A stretch of 64,000 nt of DNA from contig NZ_JAMZEA010000015.1 of assembly GCF_024172125.1 (NCBI RefSeq), positions 1-64,000 of the forward strand, given 5' to 3'. This document shows positions 1 to 8,153 of the stretch, piece after piece. The notes under the pieces were generated by a model. It was not told the DNA's origin. It made no database searches and saw only the letters and a program-made list of their open reading frames with translations. This DNA is from Actinomadura rupiterrae. GTDB lineage: Bacteria; Actinomycetota; Actinomycetes; Streptosporangiales; Streptosporangiaceae. The stretch's first letter is position 1. Each line of letters begins with the position of its first letter. The translations under genes and the position numbers were made by a program.

Positions 1-1
1 A

Positions 2-901
2 TTAGTAGTACCACGGGAAACGCGACCAATCGGGGTCGCGCTTCTCCAGGAACGAGTCCCGCCCCTCGGCCGCCTCCTCGGTCCCGTACGCCAGCCGCGT
101 CGCCTCCCCCGCGAACACCTGCTGGCCCACCATCCCGTCATCGACCGCGTTGAACGCGAACTTCAGCATCCGCTGCGCCGTCGGCGACTTCCCGTTGATC
201 TTCGCGCCCCACTCCAGCGCCACCCGCTCCAGCTCCGCATGCGGCACCACCGCGTTCACCATCCCCATCCGGTGCGCGTCCTCCGCCGAGTAGGTGTCGC
301 CCAGGAAGAAGATCTCCCGCGCGAACTTCTGACCCACCTGCCGCGCCAGGTACGCCGACCCGTACCCGCCGTCGAAGCTCGCCACATCCGCGTCGGTCTG
401 CTTGAACCGCGCATGCTCCCGGCTGGCGAGCGTCAGATCCGACACCACGTGCAGGCTGTGACCACCGCCCGCCGCCCACCCCGGAACGACGCAGATCACC
501 ACCTTCCCCATGAACCGGATCAGCCGCTGCACCTCCAGAATGTGCAGCCGCCCCGCCCGCGCCGGATCGATCGACGCCGCCGTCTCCCCCTCGGCGTACT
601 TGTAACCGTCCCGGCCCCGGATCCGCTGATCACCCCCCGAGCAGAACGCCCACCCCCCGTCCTTCGGCGACGGCCCGTTCCCCGTCAGCAGCACGCACCC
701 CACATCCGACGACATCCGCGCATGATCCAAAGCCCGGTACAGCTCGTCCACCGTGTGCGGACGGAACGCGTTCCGCACCTCCGGACGGTCGAACGCGATC
801 CGCACCGTCCCCTGATCCACCGCCCGGTGATAGGTGATATCGGTGAAATCGAACCCCTCAACCCGCTTCCACGCCGACGCGTCGAACAACTCCGAAACCA
901 T
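2..901 (-). CDS. menB: 1,4-dihydroxy-2-naphthoyl-CoA synthase (MenB)
   Basis: Crotonase-fold enzyme that closes the second ring of o-succinylbenzoyl-CoA in menaquinone synthesis, in the cytoplasm. The 299-residue product has the MenB signature SGGDQRIRGRDGY near residue 90, the oxyanion-hole segment VPGWAAGGGHSL, and a C-terminal FLEKRDPDWSRFPWYY typical of the family; the length is normal. The frame is open to 979, but I chose the ATG at 901 because a GAAGAGG ribosome site lies just upstream and MenB proteins start near this point. It is divergent from menE, the enzyme of the preceding step, so the two probably share a control region. The stop codon lies at the window edge but the gene is complete. 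Confidence 0.95.
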   Translation of the reverse strand: MVSELFDASAWKRVEGFDFTDITYHRAVDQGTVRIAFDRPEVRNAFRPHTVDELYRALDHARMSSDVGCVLLTGNGPSPKDGGWAFCSGGDQRIRGRDGYKYAEGETAASIDPARAGRLHILEVQRLIRFMGKVVICVVPGWAAGGGHSLHVVSDLTLASREHARFKQTDADVASFDGGYGSAYLARQVGQKFAREIFFLGDTYSAEDAHRMGMVNAVVPHAELERVALEWGAKINGKSPTAQRMLKFAFNAVDDGMVGQQVFAGEATRLAYGTEEAAEGRDSFLEKRDPDWSRFPWYY

Positions 902-1004
902 GTGCCCCTCTTCACCCGGAACCCGTGCGGCCGGACGGCCGCCACCATTCAACCGCCCCACCGATGTGAACGCGTTCAACAGGGTCGCCTAAACTGGCAC
1001 CGCC
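902..1004. promoter_or_regulatory. Divergent menB/menE control region with a 12-bp palindrome
   Basis: The 103-bp gap between the two divergent menaquinone genes contains a perfect palindrome, TGAACGCGTTCA, at 967-978. A possible -10 element for menE, TAAACT, is at 989-994, only about ten bases before its ATG, so the menE message may be nearly leaderless. The palindrome is seen directly; its role as an operator is inference. Confidence 0.4.
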
Positions 1005-2156
1005 ATGGAAGCCCGCCGCCTGCACGCCCTCGTCCTGCCCCCCGGACCACGCCTCCTCCAGGCCCTCCAAGCAGCCCTCGACGGCACCGGCCCCGCCATC
1101 TGCCCCCTGGCGCCAGACACCCCCACCCCCGCCCTGCAGGCCATCCTCGACGCCCTCGCACCCCACGCCGTCGAAACCCCCACCGGCACCACCCCCCGCC
1201 CCGGCGGCCAACCCGTCCACCCCGACACCGCCGTCCTCATCGCCACCTCCGGCACCACCGGCACCCCCAAATTCGTCGAACTCCCCACCCGCGCCCTCAC
1301 CGCCTCCGCCACCGCCACCCGCCACCGCATCGGCGCCGACACCACCGACCGCTGGCTCTGCTGCCTCCCCACCAGCCACATCGCCGGCATCCAGGTCCTC
1401 GTCCGCGCCCTGCTCACCGGCACCCCACCCCACATCCACCCCCGCTTCGACCCCCACCGCATCGCCACCACCGACGCCACCCTCATCTCCCTCGTCCCCA
1501 CCCAGCTCCGCCGCCTCCTCGACACCGGCGCCGACCTCACCCGCTACCGCGCCATCCTCCTCGGCGGCGCCGCCGCACCCCCCGACCTCCTCGACCGCGC
1601 CCGCACCGCCGGCGCCACCGTCCACACCACCTACGGCATGAGCGAGACCAGCGGCGGCTGCGCCTACGACGGCCTCCCCCTCGACGGCGTCACCCTCGAC
1701 CTCGACCCCGACGGACGCGTCCGCATCGCCGGACCCGTCCTGTTCACCGGCTACCGCCTCAACCCCGACCTCACCCGCGCCACCCGCGACGGCCGCTGGT
1801 ACCTCACCCAGGACCTCGGCACCCTCGACAACGGACGCCTCCGCATCCGCGGCCGCATCGACGACATCATCAACACCGGCGGCGAGAAGGTCGTCGCCGG
1901 CGACGTCGCCGAACGCCTCACCCGCCACCCCCGCGTCGCCGACGCCGTCGTCATCGGACGACCCGACCCCGAATGGGGCGAACGCGTCACCGCCGTCATC
2001 GTCCCCGACGGCCCCGCCCCCACCCTCGACGACCTGCGCGCCTGGGTCCGCGAAACCCTCCCCGCCCACGCCGCCCCCCGCGAGCTCGACCTCCGCGCCG
2101 CCCTCCCCCTGCTCCCCTCCGGAAAACCCGACCGCGCCGCCCTCCGCACCCCCTGA
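1005..2156 (+). CDS. menE: o-succinylbenzoate--CoA ligase (MenE)
   Basis: Acyl-adenylate-forming enzyme that activates o-succinylbenzoate to its CoA ester, the substrate of MenB after ring closure. The 383-residue product is short for the ANL superfamily, as is usual for actinobacterial MenE. Visible motifs are the P-loop-like SGTTGTPK (about residue 83), the adenine-binding TYGMSETSGG (about 206), the DLG/RGRIDD hinge segment (about 275-290) and the catalytic lysine context LPSGKPDR at the C terminus. Codon use is extremely C-rich. The start is the ATG at 1005, right after a TAAACT element. It is divergent from menB and is followed after about 100 bp by a cation efflux gene that is probably transcribed separately. 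Confidence 0.93.
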   Translation: MEARRLHALVLPPGPRLLQALQAALDGTGPAICPLAPDTPTPALQAILDALAPHAVETPTGTTPRPGGQPVHPDTAVLIATSGTTGTPKFVELPTRALTASATATRHRIGADTTDRWLCCLPTSHIAGIQVLVRALLTGTPPHIHPRFDPHRIATTDATLISLVPTQLRRLLDTGADLTRYRAILLGGAAAPPDLLDRARTAGATVHTTYGMSETSGGCAYDGLPLDGVTLDLDPDGRVRIAGPVLFTGYRLNPDLTRATRDGRWYLTQDLGTLDNGRLRIRGRIDDIINTGGEKVVAGDVAERLTRHPRVADAVVIGRPDPEWGERVTAVIVPDGPAPTLDDLRAWVRETLPAHAAPRELDLRAALPLLPSGKPDRAALRTP

Positions 2157-2261
2157 CCCGGCCCTCCCCGGCCCGCCGCCCCCGGCGCTTGCGATCACCA
2201 CCACCGGGTAGACCCCCGGAAGCCGTCCGTGACCACCCCGGACGCGCGAGGAGGGGACCGC

Positions 2262-3497
2262 ATGACCCAGCACCCGCACCACCAGCCCGCCGACGACGAC
2301 GGCCCGGACGGCGCCGGAGACACGAGCGCCACCGGTACGTCCGAAGCCGCAGCCAGCGAGGGAGCCGGGACCGGGGACGGGACCGAAGGCGAAACAGCCA
2401 CCCGGACCGGGAGCGACGGCGACGGCAGTGGCAGCGGCAGCGGCGGCAGCGGCGGCGGGACGAGTGGCCTCGCCGACACCAGCGCACCCGACGCCGACTC
2501 CCACGAGAACACCCTCACCGTCATCCTCGCCCTCGCCGCCAACCTCGGCATCGCCGTCGCCAAGACCGCCGCCGCCTTCATCACCGGCTCGGCCTCCATG
2601 GCCGCCGAAGCCGCCCACTCGGTCGCCGACACCTTCAACGAAGTGCTCCTCATGATCGGCCTGCGCCGCTCCGGACGCCCCGCCGACCGCCGCCACCCCC
2701 TCGGCTACGGCAAGGAGCGCTACATCTGGACCCTGCTCGTCGCCGTCGCGATCTTCGGCATGGGCGCCCTGTTCGCCTTCTACCAGGGCGTCCAGACCCT
2801 CCTCGGCCACCCCACCGAGGCCGACCCCCTCGTCGGCTACATCGTGCTCGCCGTCTCCTTCGTCCTGGAGGGCACCTCCTGGCGCCAGGCCCTCCGGCAG
2901 ATCCGCGGCGCCGCCCGCGACGAGGGCCTGACCCTGTTCACCCACATCCGCCGCACCGACGACCCCACCTCCGTCAGCGTCCTGCTGGAGGACTCCGCCG
3001 CCCTCACCGGCCTGCTCATCGCCTTCGCCGGACTCGGCCTGCACCAGCTCACCGGCAGCTCCGCCTGGGACGGCGTCGGCTCCATCCTCATCGGGGTCCT
3101 GCTCACCGCCGTCGCGCTCATCCTCGGCCGCATCAACCTCAACCTGCTCATCGGCAACCAGGCCGACCCCCGCATCGTCGCCGACATCCGCGGCCGGCTC
3201 GGCGCCGCACCCGAGATCGACTGGGTCGTCGACATCGTCACCCTCACCTTCGGCGCCGACCAGATCCTGGTCTGCGCCCGCCTGGACTTCCGCGACGCGC
3301 TGTCGGCCGCCGACGTCGAGCGCGCCTGCGTCCGCATGTCCCGCGAGCTGCACGACGCGCACGAGGAGGTCTTCGAGGTGTTCCTCGAACCCGTCCCGCG
3401 GGACGACCCGGACCTGCGCGAGCGCGTCATCGCCCGCTACGGCCGCGCCCTGCCGCAGAACCCGGGCCATGGCGCTCCTCCTCTGTCGGAGACGTGA
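2262..3497 (+). CDS. Cation diffusion facilitator family transporter
   Basis: Predicted inner-membrane metal/proton antiporter of the CDF family, close to the ZnT9/FieF-like branch. After a disordered Asp/Ser/Gly-rich N terminus of about 85 residues comes the CDF core. The first membrane helix is TVILALAANLGIAVAKTAAA. The second helix carries AEAAHSVADTFNE, whose HxxxD pair is the metal site of zinc-transporting members, and four further hydrophobic helices follow. The C-terminal cytoplasmic domain has the usual length. I chose the ATG at 2262 because GAGGAGGGG sits eight bases upstream, whereas the GTG at 2229 has no such site. Zinc as the substrate is inferred from the HxxxD pair. No metal-responsive regulator is adjacent. 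Confidence 0.85.
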   Translation: MTQHPHHQPADDDGPDGAGDTSATGTSEAAASEGAGTGDGTEGETATRTGSDGDGSGSGSGGSGGGTSGLADTSAPDADSHENTLTVILALAANLGIAVAKTAAAFITGSASMAAEAAHSVADTFNEVLLMIGLRRSGRPADRRHPLGYGKERYIWTLLVAVAIFGMGALFAFYQGVQTLLGHPTEADPLVGYIVLAVSFVLEGTSWRQALRQIRGAARDEGLTLFTHIRRTDDPTSVSVLLEDSAALTGLLIAFAGLGLHQLTGSSAWDGVGSILIGVLLTAVALILGRINLNLLIGNQADPRIVADIRGRLGAAPEIDWVVDIVTLTFGADQILVCARLDFRDALSAADVERACVRMSRELHDAHEEVFEVFLEPVPRDDPDLRERVIARYGRALPQNPGHGAPPLSET

Positions 3498-3521
3498 CGT
3501 AGAAGATGCTTTGTAAAATCT

Positions 3522-3535
3522 CTCCCGGCCGGGAG
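3522..3535. terminator. 14-bp GC palindrome, likely terminator or operator
   Basis: A perfect palindrome CTCCCGGCCGGGAG follows the CDF stop codon by 24 bases and is flanked by A-rich and T-rich tracts, as in a two-way terminator. It also lies about 215 bases upstream of the sigma factor gene, so an operator role is possible. The 254-bp gap 3498-3751 holds no gene and must contain the sigma factor promoter. Confidence 0.4.
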
Positions 3536-3751
3536 CTTTACGCAGTAAGGTTCATGAGGAGAGAGGTGCTGACCTGCAGGGTTCGGCCGTCCCCGGCCCC
3601 TGCTGCCACGGACTCCTGAGACACGCCGCCACCCGATCCCGGGAACAACGACCCCCTCCCGCGACGTTCCGACTAATGCGCGCGTCACCAGCAGGCGAGC
3701 ACCAGCGAAGCCTCCGCGCTGCCACACCACGGAAGGGAGGGGGGTGTCCCC

Positions 3752-5296
3752 ATGCCGCGAACCGCCGCCGAGAACCCGCTCACGGAATCGCCGAGCCCTG
3801 CCCTCGACGACCTCCTGGAGCGCGGCCGGGCGCAGGGCCGCCTCTCGCTCGACGAGGTGCGCCGGGCCTTCGAGGCCGCCGGGATCAGCCCCGGCCAGGG
3901 CCGGTCGATCCTGCGGGAGCTGTCGGAGGCCGGCATCAGCCTGGCCAGCGAGGACGACACCGCCGCCAAGAAGACCGCACGGGGCACCCGCACGGCGAAG
4001 GCGCCGACCACCGACACCGCCGGCAAGGCCACCAAGCCCAGTAGGAGCCGCGCGGCCAAGGCCGCCGAGAGCGCCGAGCTGACCGCCGAGCTGGTCGCCG
4101 CCGCCGAAGCGGCCGCGGAGACCGCCGAGGACGGCGAGACCCCCGCCAAGCCCGCCGCCGGCGCGAAGAAGACCACCGCCGCCAAGAAGGCCCCGGCCCG
4201 CAAGCGCGCCACCGGCTCGTCCAAGAGCACGGCCGGCAGCGCCGCCAAGTCCGTGGTGAAGGCCGCCCCCGAGCCCGCCTCCCCCGCCGACGAGGACGCC
4301 GACGGCGCCGATGACGGCACCTTCGAGCTCACCGAGGTCGAGGCCGCCGAGACCGAGGTCACCGCCGACCTGGACGACCAGTCCACCACCATGGGCGACT
4401 CGGTCCACACCTACCTCAAGGCCATCGGGCGCCGCCAGCTGCTCACCGCCGAGCAGGAGGTCGACCTCGCCAAGCGGATCGAGGCCGGCCTATACGCCGA
4501 GCACCTGCTGGAGAGCAGCGACACCCTCGACGACCGCTACCGCATCGAGCTGGAGTGGGTCGCCGGCGACGGCCGCCGCGCCAAGGCGCACATGCTGGAG
4601 GCCAACCTCCGGCTGGTGGTGTCGGTCGCCAAGAAGTACTCCGACCGCGGCCTGTCGCTGCTGGACGTCGTCCAGGAGGGCAACCTCGGCCTGATCCGCG
4701 CCGTGGAGAAGTTCGACTACTCCAAGGGCTACAAGTTCTCCACCTACGCCATGTGGTGGATCCGGCAGGCCATCCAGCGCGGCTTCGCCGACTCGGCCCG
4801 CACGATCCGGCTGCCCGTCCACGTGCTGGAGATGCTCAGCAAGCTCAGCCGCGTCGAGCGCGACATGCACCAGCGCCTCGGCCGCGAGCCCAGCCCGGAG
4901 GAGCTGGCCCTGGAGCTCGACAAGAGCCCCGAGCAGGTCCGCGAGCTGCTGCGCACCAGCCGCCAGCCGATCAGCCTCGACTCCACCATCGGCGAGGACG
5001 GCGAGACCCGCATCGGCGACCTCATCGAGGACACCGACAGCCCCGAGGCCGCCGAGCTGGTCGACCGGCAGCTGATGGCCGACCAGCTGCGCCGCACCCT
5101 GGACATCCTGAACCCGCGCGAAGCCAAGATCATGGCGATGCGGTTCGGGCTGTACGACGGGACGCCCCGCACCCTGGACGAGATCGGCAAGGCCCTCGGC
5201 CTGACCCGCGAGCGGATCCGCCAGCTGGAGAAGGAGTCGCTGTCCAAGCTGCGGCACCCCAGCAACGCGCGCCCGCTCCTGGACTTCGCCGTCTGA
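3752..5296 (+). CDS. rpoD: RNA polymerase primary-type sigma factor (RpoD/HrdB family)
   Basis: Sigma-70 protein of 514 residues. Region 1.1-like sequence (ALDDLLERGRAQGRLSLDEV and on to about residue 65) is followed by a long Ala/Lys/Glu-rich linker to about 200, then regions 1.2-2.4 (FSTYAMWWIRQAIQRGFADS), region 3 and region 4 with the helix-turn-helix GLTRERIRQLEKESLSKLRH. Region 1.1 and the linker match actinobacterial principal sigma factors. Two things differ: the segment LEMLSKLSRVERDMHQRLGR is diverged from the usual form, and the C terminus ends in LLDFAV where principal factors usually end in LRDYLD. It may therefore be a paralogue of the essential factor. The start ATG has GGAAGGGAGG upstream. 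A terminator follows. Confidence 0.9.
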   Translation: MPRTAAENPLTESPSPALDDLLERGRAQGRLSLDEVRRAFEAAGISPGQGRSILRELSEAGISLASEDDTAAKKTARGTRTAKAPTTDTAGKATKPSRSRAAKAAESAELTAELVAAAEAAAETAEDGETPAKPAAGAKKTTAAKKAPARKRATGSSKSTAGSAAKSVVKAAPEPASPADEDADGADDGTFELTEVEAAETEVTADLDDQSTTMGDSVHTYLKAIGRRQLLTAEQEVDLAKRIEAGLYAEHLLESSDTLDDRYRIELEWVAGDGRRAKAHMLEANLRLVVSVAKKYSDRGLSLLDVVQEGNLGLIRAVEKFDYSKGYKFSTYAMWWIRQAIQRGFADSARTIRLPVHVLEMLSKLSRVERDMHQRLGREPSPEELALELDKSPEQVRELLRTSRQPISLDSTIGEDGETRIGDLIEDTDSPEAAELVDRQLMADQLRRTLDILNPREAKIMAMRFGLYDGTPRTLDEIGKALGLTRERIRQLEKESLSKLRHPSNARPLLDFAV

Positions 5297-5314
5297 CAGG
5301 CCCGTCCGCGCACC

Positions 5315-5353
5315 AAGGCCCGCCACGTCCCCCACCCGGACGCGGCGGGCCTT
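5315..5353 (+). terminator. Intrinsic terminator after the sigma factor gene
   Basis: Inverted arms AAGGCCCGCC (5315-5324) and GGCGGGCCTT (5344-5353) form a 10-bp stem with a 19-base loop, followed by TCCCTTTCC. It begins 18 bases after the stop codon. Confidence 0.75.
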
Positions 5354-5362
5354 TCCCTTTCC

Positions 5363-5425
5363 GAACGATCAGCCCCGGTTCCGGCCGTAGCGCTCTGAAC
5401 GATCAGCCTGGTTCCGGCCGTTGCG
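5363..5425. repeat. Two imperfect 29-30-bp direct repeats
   Basis: A unit starting GAACGATCAGCC and ending CCGGCCGT(A/T)GCG occurs at 5363-5392 and again at 5397-5425, with small differences. It lies between the terminator and the end of the minus-strand TetR gene. Function unknown. Confidence 0.6.
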
Positions 5426-5478
5426 TCCCCGGTACGGGGCTTGAGTAGTGGCCACGCGCAGCCCGGCGAGGGCGCTGG

Positions 5479-6078
5479 TCAAGGGGCGGCGGGGCCTCGG
5501 ATGCCGTCCAGGAGGTAGCGGGTGCGGCGGTCGTAGGCGTCGCGGGGTGGCAGCGGGCCGTGCTTGAGGGCGAGGGCGTTGTCGATGACGAGCGCGTGCA
5601 GGTCGTCCGCGGTGAACTCCGGCCGCAGCGCGCCGGCGGCCCGCGCAGCGGCGATGAACTCCTCGTTGGCCTCGCTTCCGGCGCGGCAGATCTCCATGAG
5701 CTGCGGCGAGTGCGGGTAGGTCTGCAGCAGGACGTCGTTGAAGGCGGGCTGGCGGTACTGCAGGTCGCGGATCGCGGTGAGGTAGTGGGCGATCCGCTCG
5801 CCGGCGTCGCCGATGGCCCGCGTCCGGTCGATGAAGGCGAACAGCTCCCTGGCGACGACCTCCTCGATGACGGCCTCGATGAGGCCGATCCGGCCGCCGA
5901 ACCGGTTGAAGATCGTGGCCTTGCTCACGCCCGCCGCCCTGGCGACCTCCTCCAGCGGCACCGTCAGGCCCCGCCCCTGGAAGGCGCCGATCGCGGCGGC
6001 GCGGATCTGCTCGACGTTGCGCCGGGCGTCGGCGCGCAGCCGGGCCTGCGAAGGCACCGCACCGGCCACGGCCCCCAC
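5479..6078 (-). CDS. TetR/AcrR family transcriptional regulator
   Basis: DNA-binding repressor of 199 residues. The N-terminal helix-turn-helix spans about residues 25-65 (TVPLEEVARAAGVSKATIFNRFGG), and the C-terminal ligand domain resembles the SBDT/TetR_C regions of actinobacterial regulators. The GTG start at 6078 has a GGGAAGGGAC site upstream. The gene is divergent from an NmrA-like oxidoreductase, and the 148-bp gap carries two copies of a 17-bp dyad, so repression of itself and of the neighbour is the likely role. The ligand cannot be told from sequence. Family assignment is secure; the regulatory target is inference from layout. Confidence 0.9.
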   Translation of the reverse strand: MGAVAGAVPSQARLRADARRNVEQIRAAAIGAFQGRGLTVPLEEVARAAGVSKATIFNRFGGRIGLIEAVIEEVVARELFAFIDRTRAIGDAGERIAHYLTAIRDLQYRQPAFNDVLLQTYPHSPQLMEICRAGSEANEEFIAAARAAGALRPEFTADDLHALVIDNALALKHGPLPPRDAYDRRTRYLLDGIRGPAAP

Positions 6079-6107
6079 CGTCCCTTCCCGTCGCCCCCGG
6101 CCGTAAT

Positions 6108-6170
6108 TTGACTTGCATGGTCAGTTTACCTACCGTCGCAAACGGACCAGAAGCTGACCCAGATGGTCAA
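6108..6170. promoter_or_regulatory. Paired TetR-type operators TTGAC-N6-GGTCAG
   Basis: TTGACTTGCATGGTCAG at 6108-6124 and, in the opposite orientation, CTGACCCAGATGGTCAA at 6154-6170 both fit TTGAC-N6-GGTCAG. Their centres are 46 bp apart, between the divergent TetR gene and the NmrA-like gene. The match is seen directly; binding by the adjacent TetR protein is inference. Confidence 0.65.
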
Positions 6171-6226
6171 CTTATGCGGCCTCCCGCCGCCGGGACCGGC
6201 GCGGGGGGCTCGGGAAGGTCGAGAAC

Positions 6227-7081
6227 ATGATCGTTGTCACCGGTGCCACCGGCGGGCTGGGCGGCGCGACCGTCGAGCACCTCCTCAAGCGCGTCCCCGC
6301 CGATCGGATCGGGGTCAGCGTCCGCGACACCGCCAAGGCGCGGCACCTGGCCGACCTCGGCGTGCGCGTGCGGCAGGGCTCCTACGAGGACCCGGCGTCG
6401 CTGCGCGGCTCGTTCGCCGGCGCCGAGCAGGTCCTGGTGGTGTCCGGCAACGACCCGGCCGCCGACATCGTCGCGCTGCACCGCAACGCCGTCGAGGCCG
6501 CGGTCGCGGCCGGCGCCCGGCGGATCCTCTACACCAGCCAGCACGGCGCCGTCCCCGGCAACCCCTACCGGCCGTCGGAGATCCACATCGCCACCGAAGC
6601 CGTCCTGGCGGCCTCCGGAACCGCCTGGACCGCGCTGCGCAACGGCGCCTACGGCCCGCTTGACCAGCTGCTCGGCCCCTGGCAGCGGACCGGGGTGATC
6701 GCCCAGCCGCAGGACGGGCCCGTCCCCTACACCGACCGCGACGACATCGCCGAGGCCACCGCCGCGCTCCTCGCGGGAGAGCGCTCCCTCGACGGCCCCG
6801 TCACCCTGACCGCACGGGCCGCCGCCACCTTCGCCGACCTCGCCGAGACCGCCTCCGCCCTCACCGGACGCACCGTCCAGCGGGTCGTCGTGGACGACGA
6901 GCAGTGGGCCGCCGACCAGATCGCAAGCGGCGTCCCGGAGCCGATGGCCCGGCTCATGCTCACCTGGTACCAGGCAGCCCGCGCAGGCCACTTCGCCGAA
7001 GCCGACCCGCTGCTGGCCGAGCTCCTGGGCCGCGAGCCCCGCAGCGCCGCCGACCGGCTCGCCGCCGGCCTCGCCGCCTGA
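6227..7081 (+). CDS. NmrA-like NAD(P)-binding oxidoreductase
   Basis: Atypical short-chain dehydrogenase of 284 residues. The Rossmann motif VTGATGGLGG is at residues 4-13. The rest matches NmrA/QOR2-type proteins: the segment ARRILYTSQHG and a C-terminal half suited to sensing or reducing quinones or small electrophiles. The ATG at 6227 follows a GGGAAGGTCGAG site. It faces a TetR regulator across a region with two dyads and is probably its target. The substrate is unknown; a quinone reductase role is a family-based guess. Confidence 0.85.
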   Translation: MIVVTGATGGLGGATVEHLLKRVPADRIGVSVRDTAKARHLADLGVRVRQGSYEDPASLRGSFAGAEQVLVVSGNDPAADIVALHRNAVEAAVAAGARRILYTSQHGAVPGNPYRPSEIHIATEAVLAASGTAWTALRNGAYGPLDQLLGPWQRTGVIAQPQDGPVPYTDRDDIAEATAALLAGERSLDGPVTLTARAAATFADLAETASALTGRTVQRVVVDDEQWAADQIASGVPEPMARLMLTWYQAARAGHFAEADPLLAELLGREPRSAADRLAAGLAA

Positions 7082-7088
7082 AGGCGGG

Positions 7089-8153
7089 CTACTCCGAGCG
7101 GCGGAACTCCATGATCGCCACGCCCATCAGGGCCAGGCCCATCAGCACCACCAGGACGATCTCCAGGCCGACCGGCACCCGCCAGCCGCCCCACGTCACG
7201 CCCGGATCGAACGTCCGGCGCAGCTCCGGCGTCAGCGTCAGGTGCGAGAACACCGCCTGGCGCAGCGGGTCGACGGCGTAGGTCAGCGGGTTGAACCTCG
7301 TCAGCACCGCCAGCCACACCGGCAGGCCCGCCAGCGGGTACAGCGCCCCCGACAGGAACATCATCGGCATCATGGCCATCTGCATCAGCCCGAAGAACGA
7401 CTGCATGCTCTTGATCCGCGCGGCCATCATCACCCCGAACCCGGTCAGCGCGAACGCCCCCAGGAACATCAGCCCCAGCAGCTCCAGCAGCAGCACCGGG
7501 TCGTAGGGGATGCCGGCCAGCCCGGCCAGCGCCAGGATCACCGCGCCCTGCAGCGTCGCGACCGCCGCGCCGCCCACGCACTTGCCGACCACGATCGACG
7601 ACCGCGACACCGGCGCGACCAGCATCTCCCGCAGGAACCCGAACTCCCGGTCCCACACGATCGACCCCGCCGAGAACATCGCGGTGAACATCACCGTCAT
7701 CGCGCACACGCCGGGGAAGATGAACGTCTTCAGATCCACGTGCGCGCCGCCGGACGCGCCGCGCCCCGCGGTCATCAGGTTCGACAGGCCCGTGCCCATC
7801 ACCAGCAGCCACAGCACCGGCTGCACCAGCCCCGACACCATCCGCATCCGGTCCCGCCAGTACCGGATCAGCTCCCGGTGCAGGACGATCTTCACCGCGC
7901 GCAGGTCGTGCGCCAGGCTCCGCTCGGGCACCGCGACCCGCGCCACCGGTCCCGCCTGCGGGGCCCGCGCCCCGTCCCGCTCGGTCGCCGTCACCGCATC
8001 CGCCCCCTTCACCGCGTCGTGCCCTCCGGCCGCGCTCCCAGCGCGCTCCGCCCCGTCATCCCGCCCGGCCGCCTCGCCGGCGCGTTCGGTCGCGTCGCCG
8101 TCCCGCTCGGCCGCGTCGCCGGCGCGTTCCACCGCGTCGTCCGCGCGCTTCAT
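7089..8153 (-). CDS. ABC-2 type permease (DrrB-like exporter subunit)
   Basis: Membrane subunit of an ABC exporter, 354 residues. About the first 70 residues are charged and repetitive (variants of ERAGDAAERDGDA) and are not part of the family core. Six hydrophobic helices follow from about residue 110, including FIFPGVCAMTVMFTAMFSAG and FFGLMQMAMMPMMFLSGALY, the typical DrrB/ABC2 region. Its ATG at 8153 overlaps the TGA of the ATPase gene (ATGA), so the two are translationally coupled. Drug or lipid export is the family role; the substrate is unknown. It ends seven bases from the end of the convergent NmrA-like gene. Confidence 0.9.
   Translation of the reverse strand: MKRADDAVERAGDAAERDGDATERAGEAAGRDDGAERAGSAAGGHDAVKGADAVTATERDGARAPQAGPVARVAVPERSLAHDLRAVKIVLHRELIRYWRDRMRMVSGLVQPVLWLLVMGTGLSNLMTAGRGASGGAHVDLKTFIFPGVCAMTVMFTAMFSAGSIVWDREFGFLREMLVAPVSRSSIVVGKCVGGAAVATLQGAVILALAGLAGIPYDPVLLLELLGLMFLGAFALTGFGVMMAARIKSMQSFFGLMQMAMMPMMFLSGALYPLAGLPVWLAVLTRFNPLTYAVDPLRQAVFSHLTLTPELRRTFDPGVTWGGWRVPVGLEIVLVVLMGLALMGVAIMEFRRSE

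Noticed and set aside
901..979. Longer N terminus for MenB from an upstream in-frame ATG
   Set aside because: No ribosome site, it would overlap the menE control region, and MenB proteins do not have this tail.
912..3470. Minus-strand open frame of 852 codons rich in Gly, Val and Ala
   Set aside because: It is antisense to menE and the CDF gene, has no domain and no ribosome site.
239..3502. Very long plus-strand open frame of 1087 codons across menB, menE and the CDF gene
   Set aside because: The product is almost only Arg, Pro and His, it is antisense or out of frame to well-conserved genes, and it has no domain; long open frames are common by chance at this GC content.
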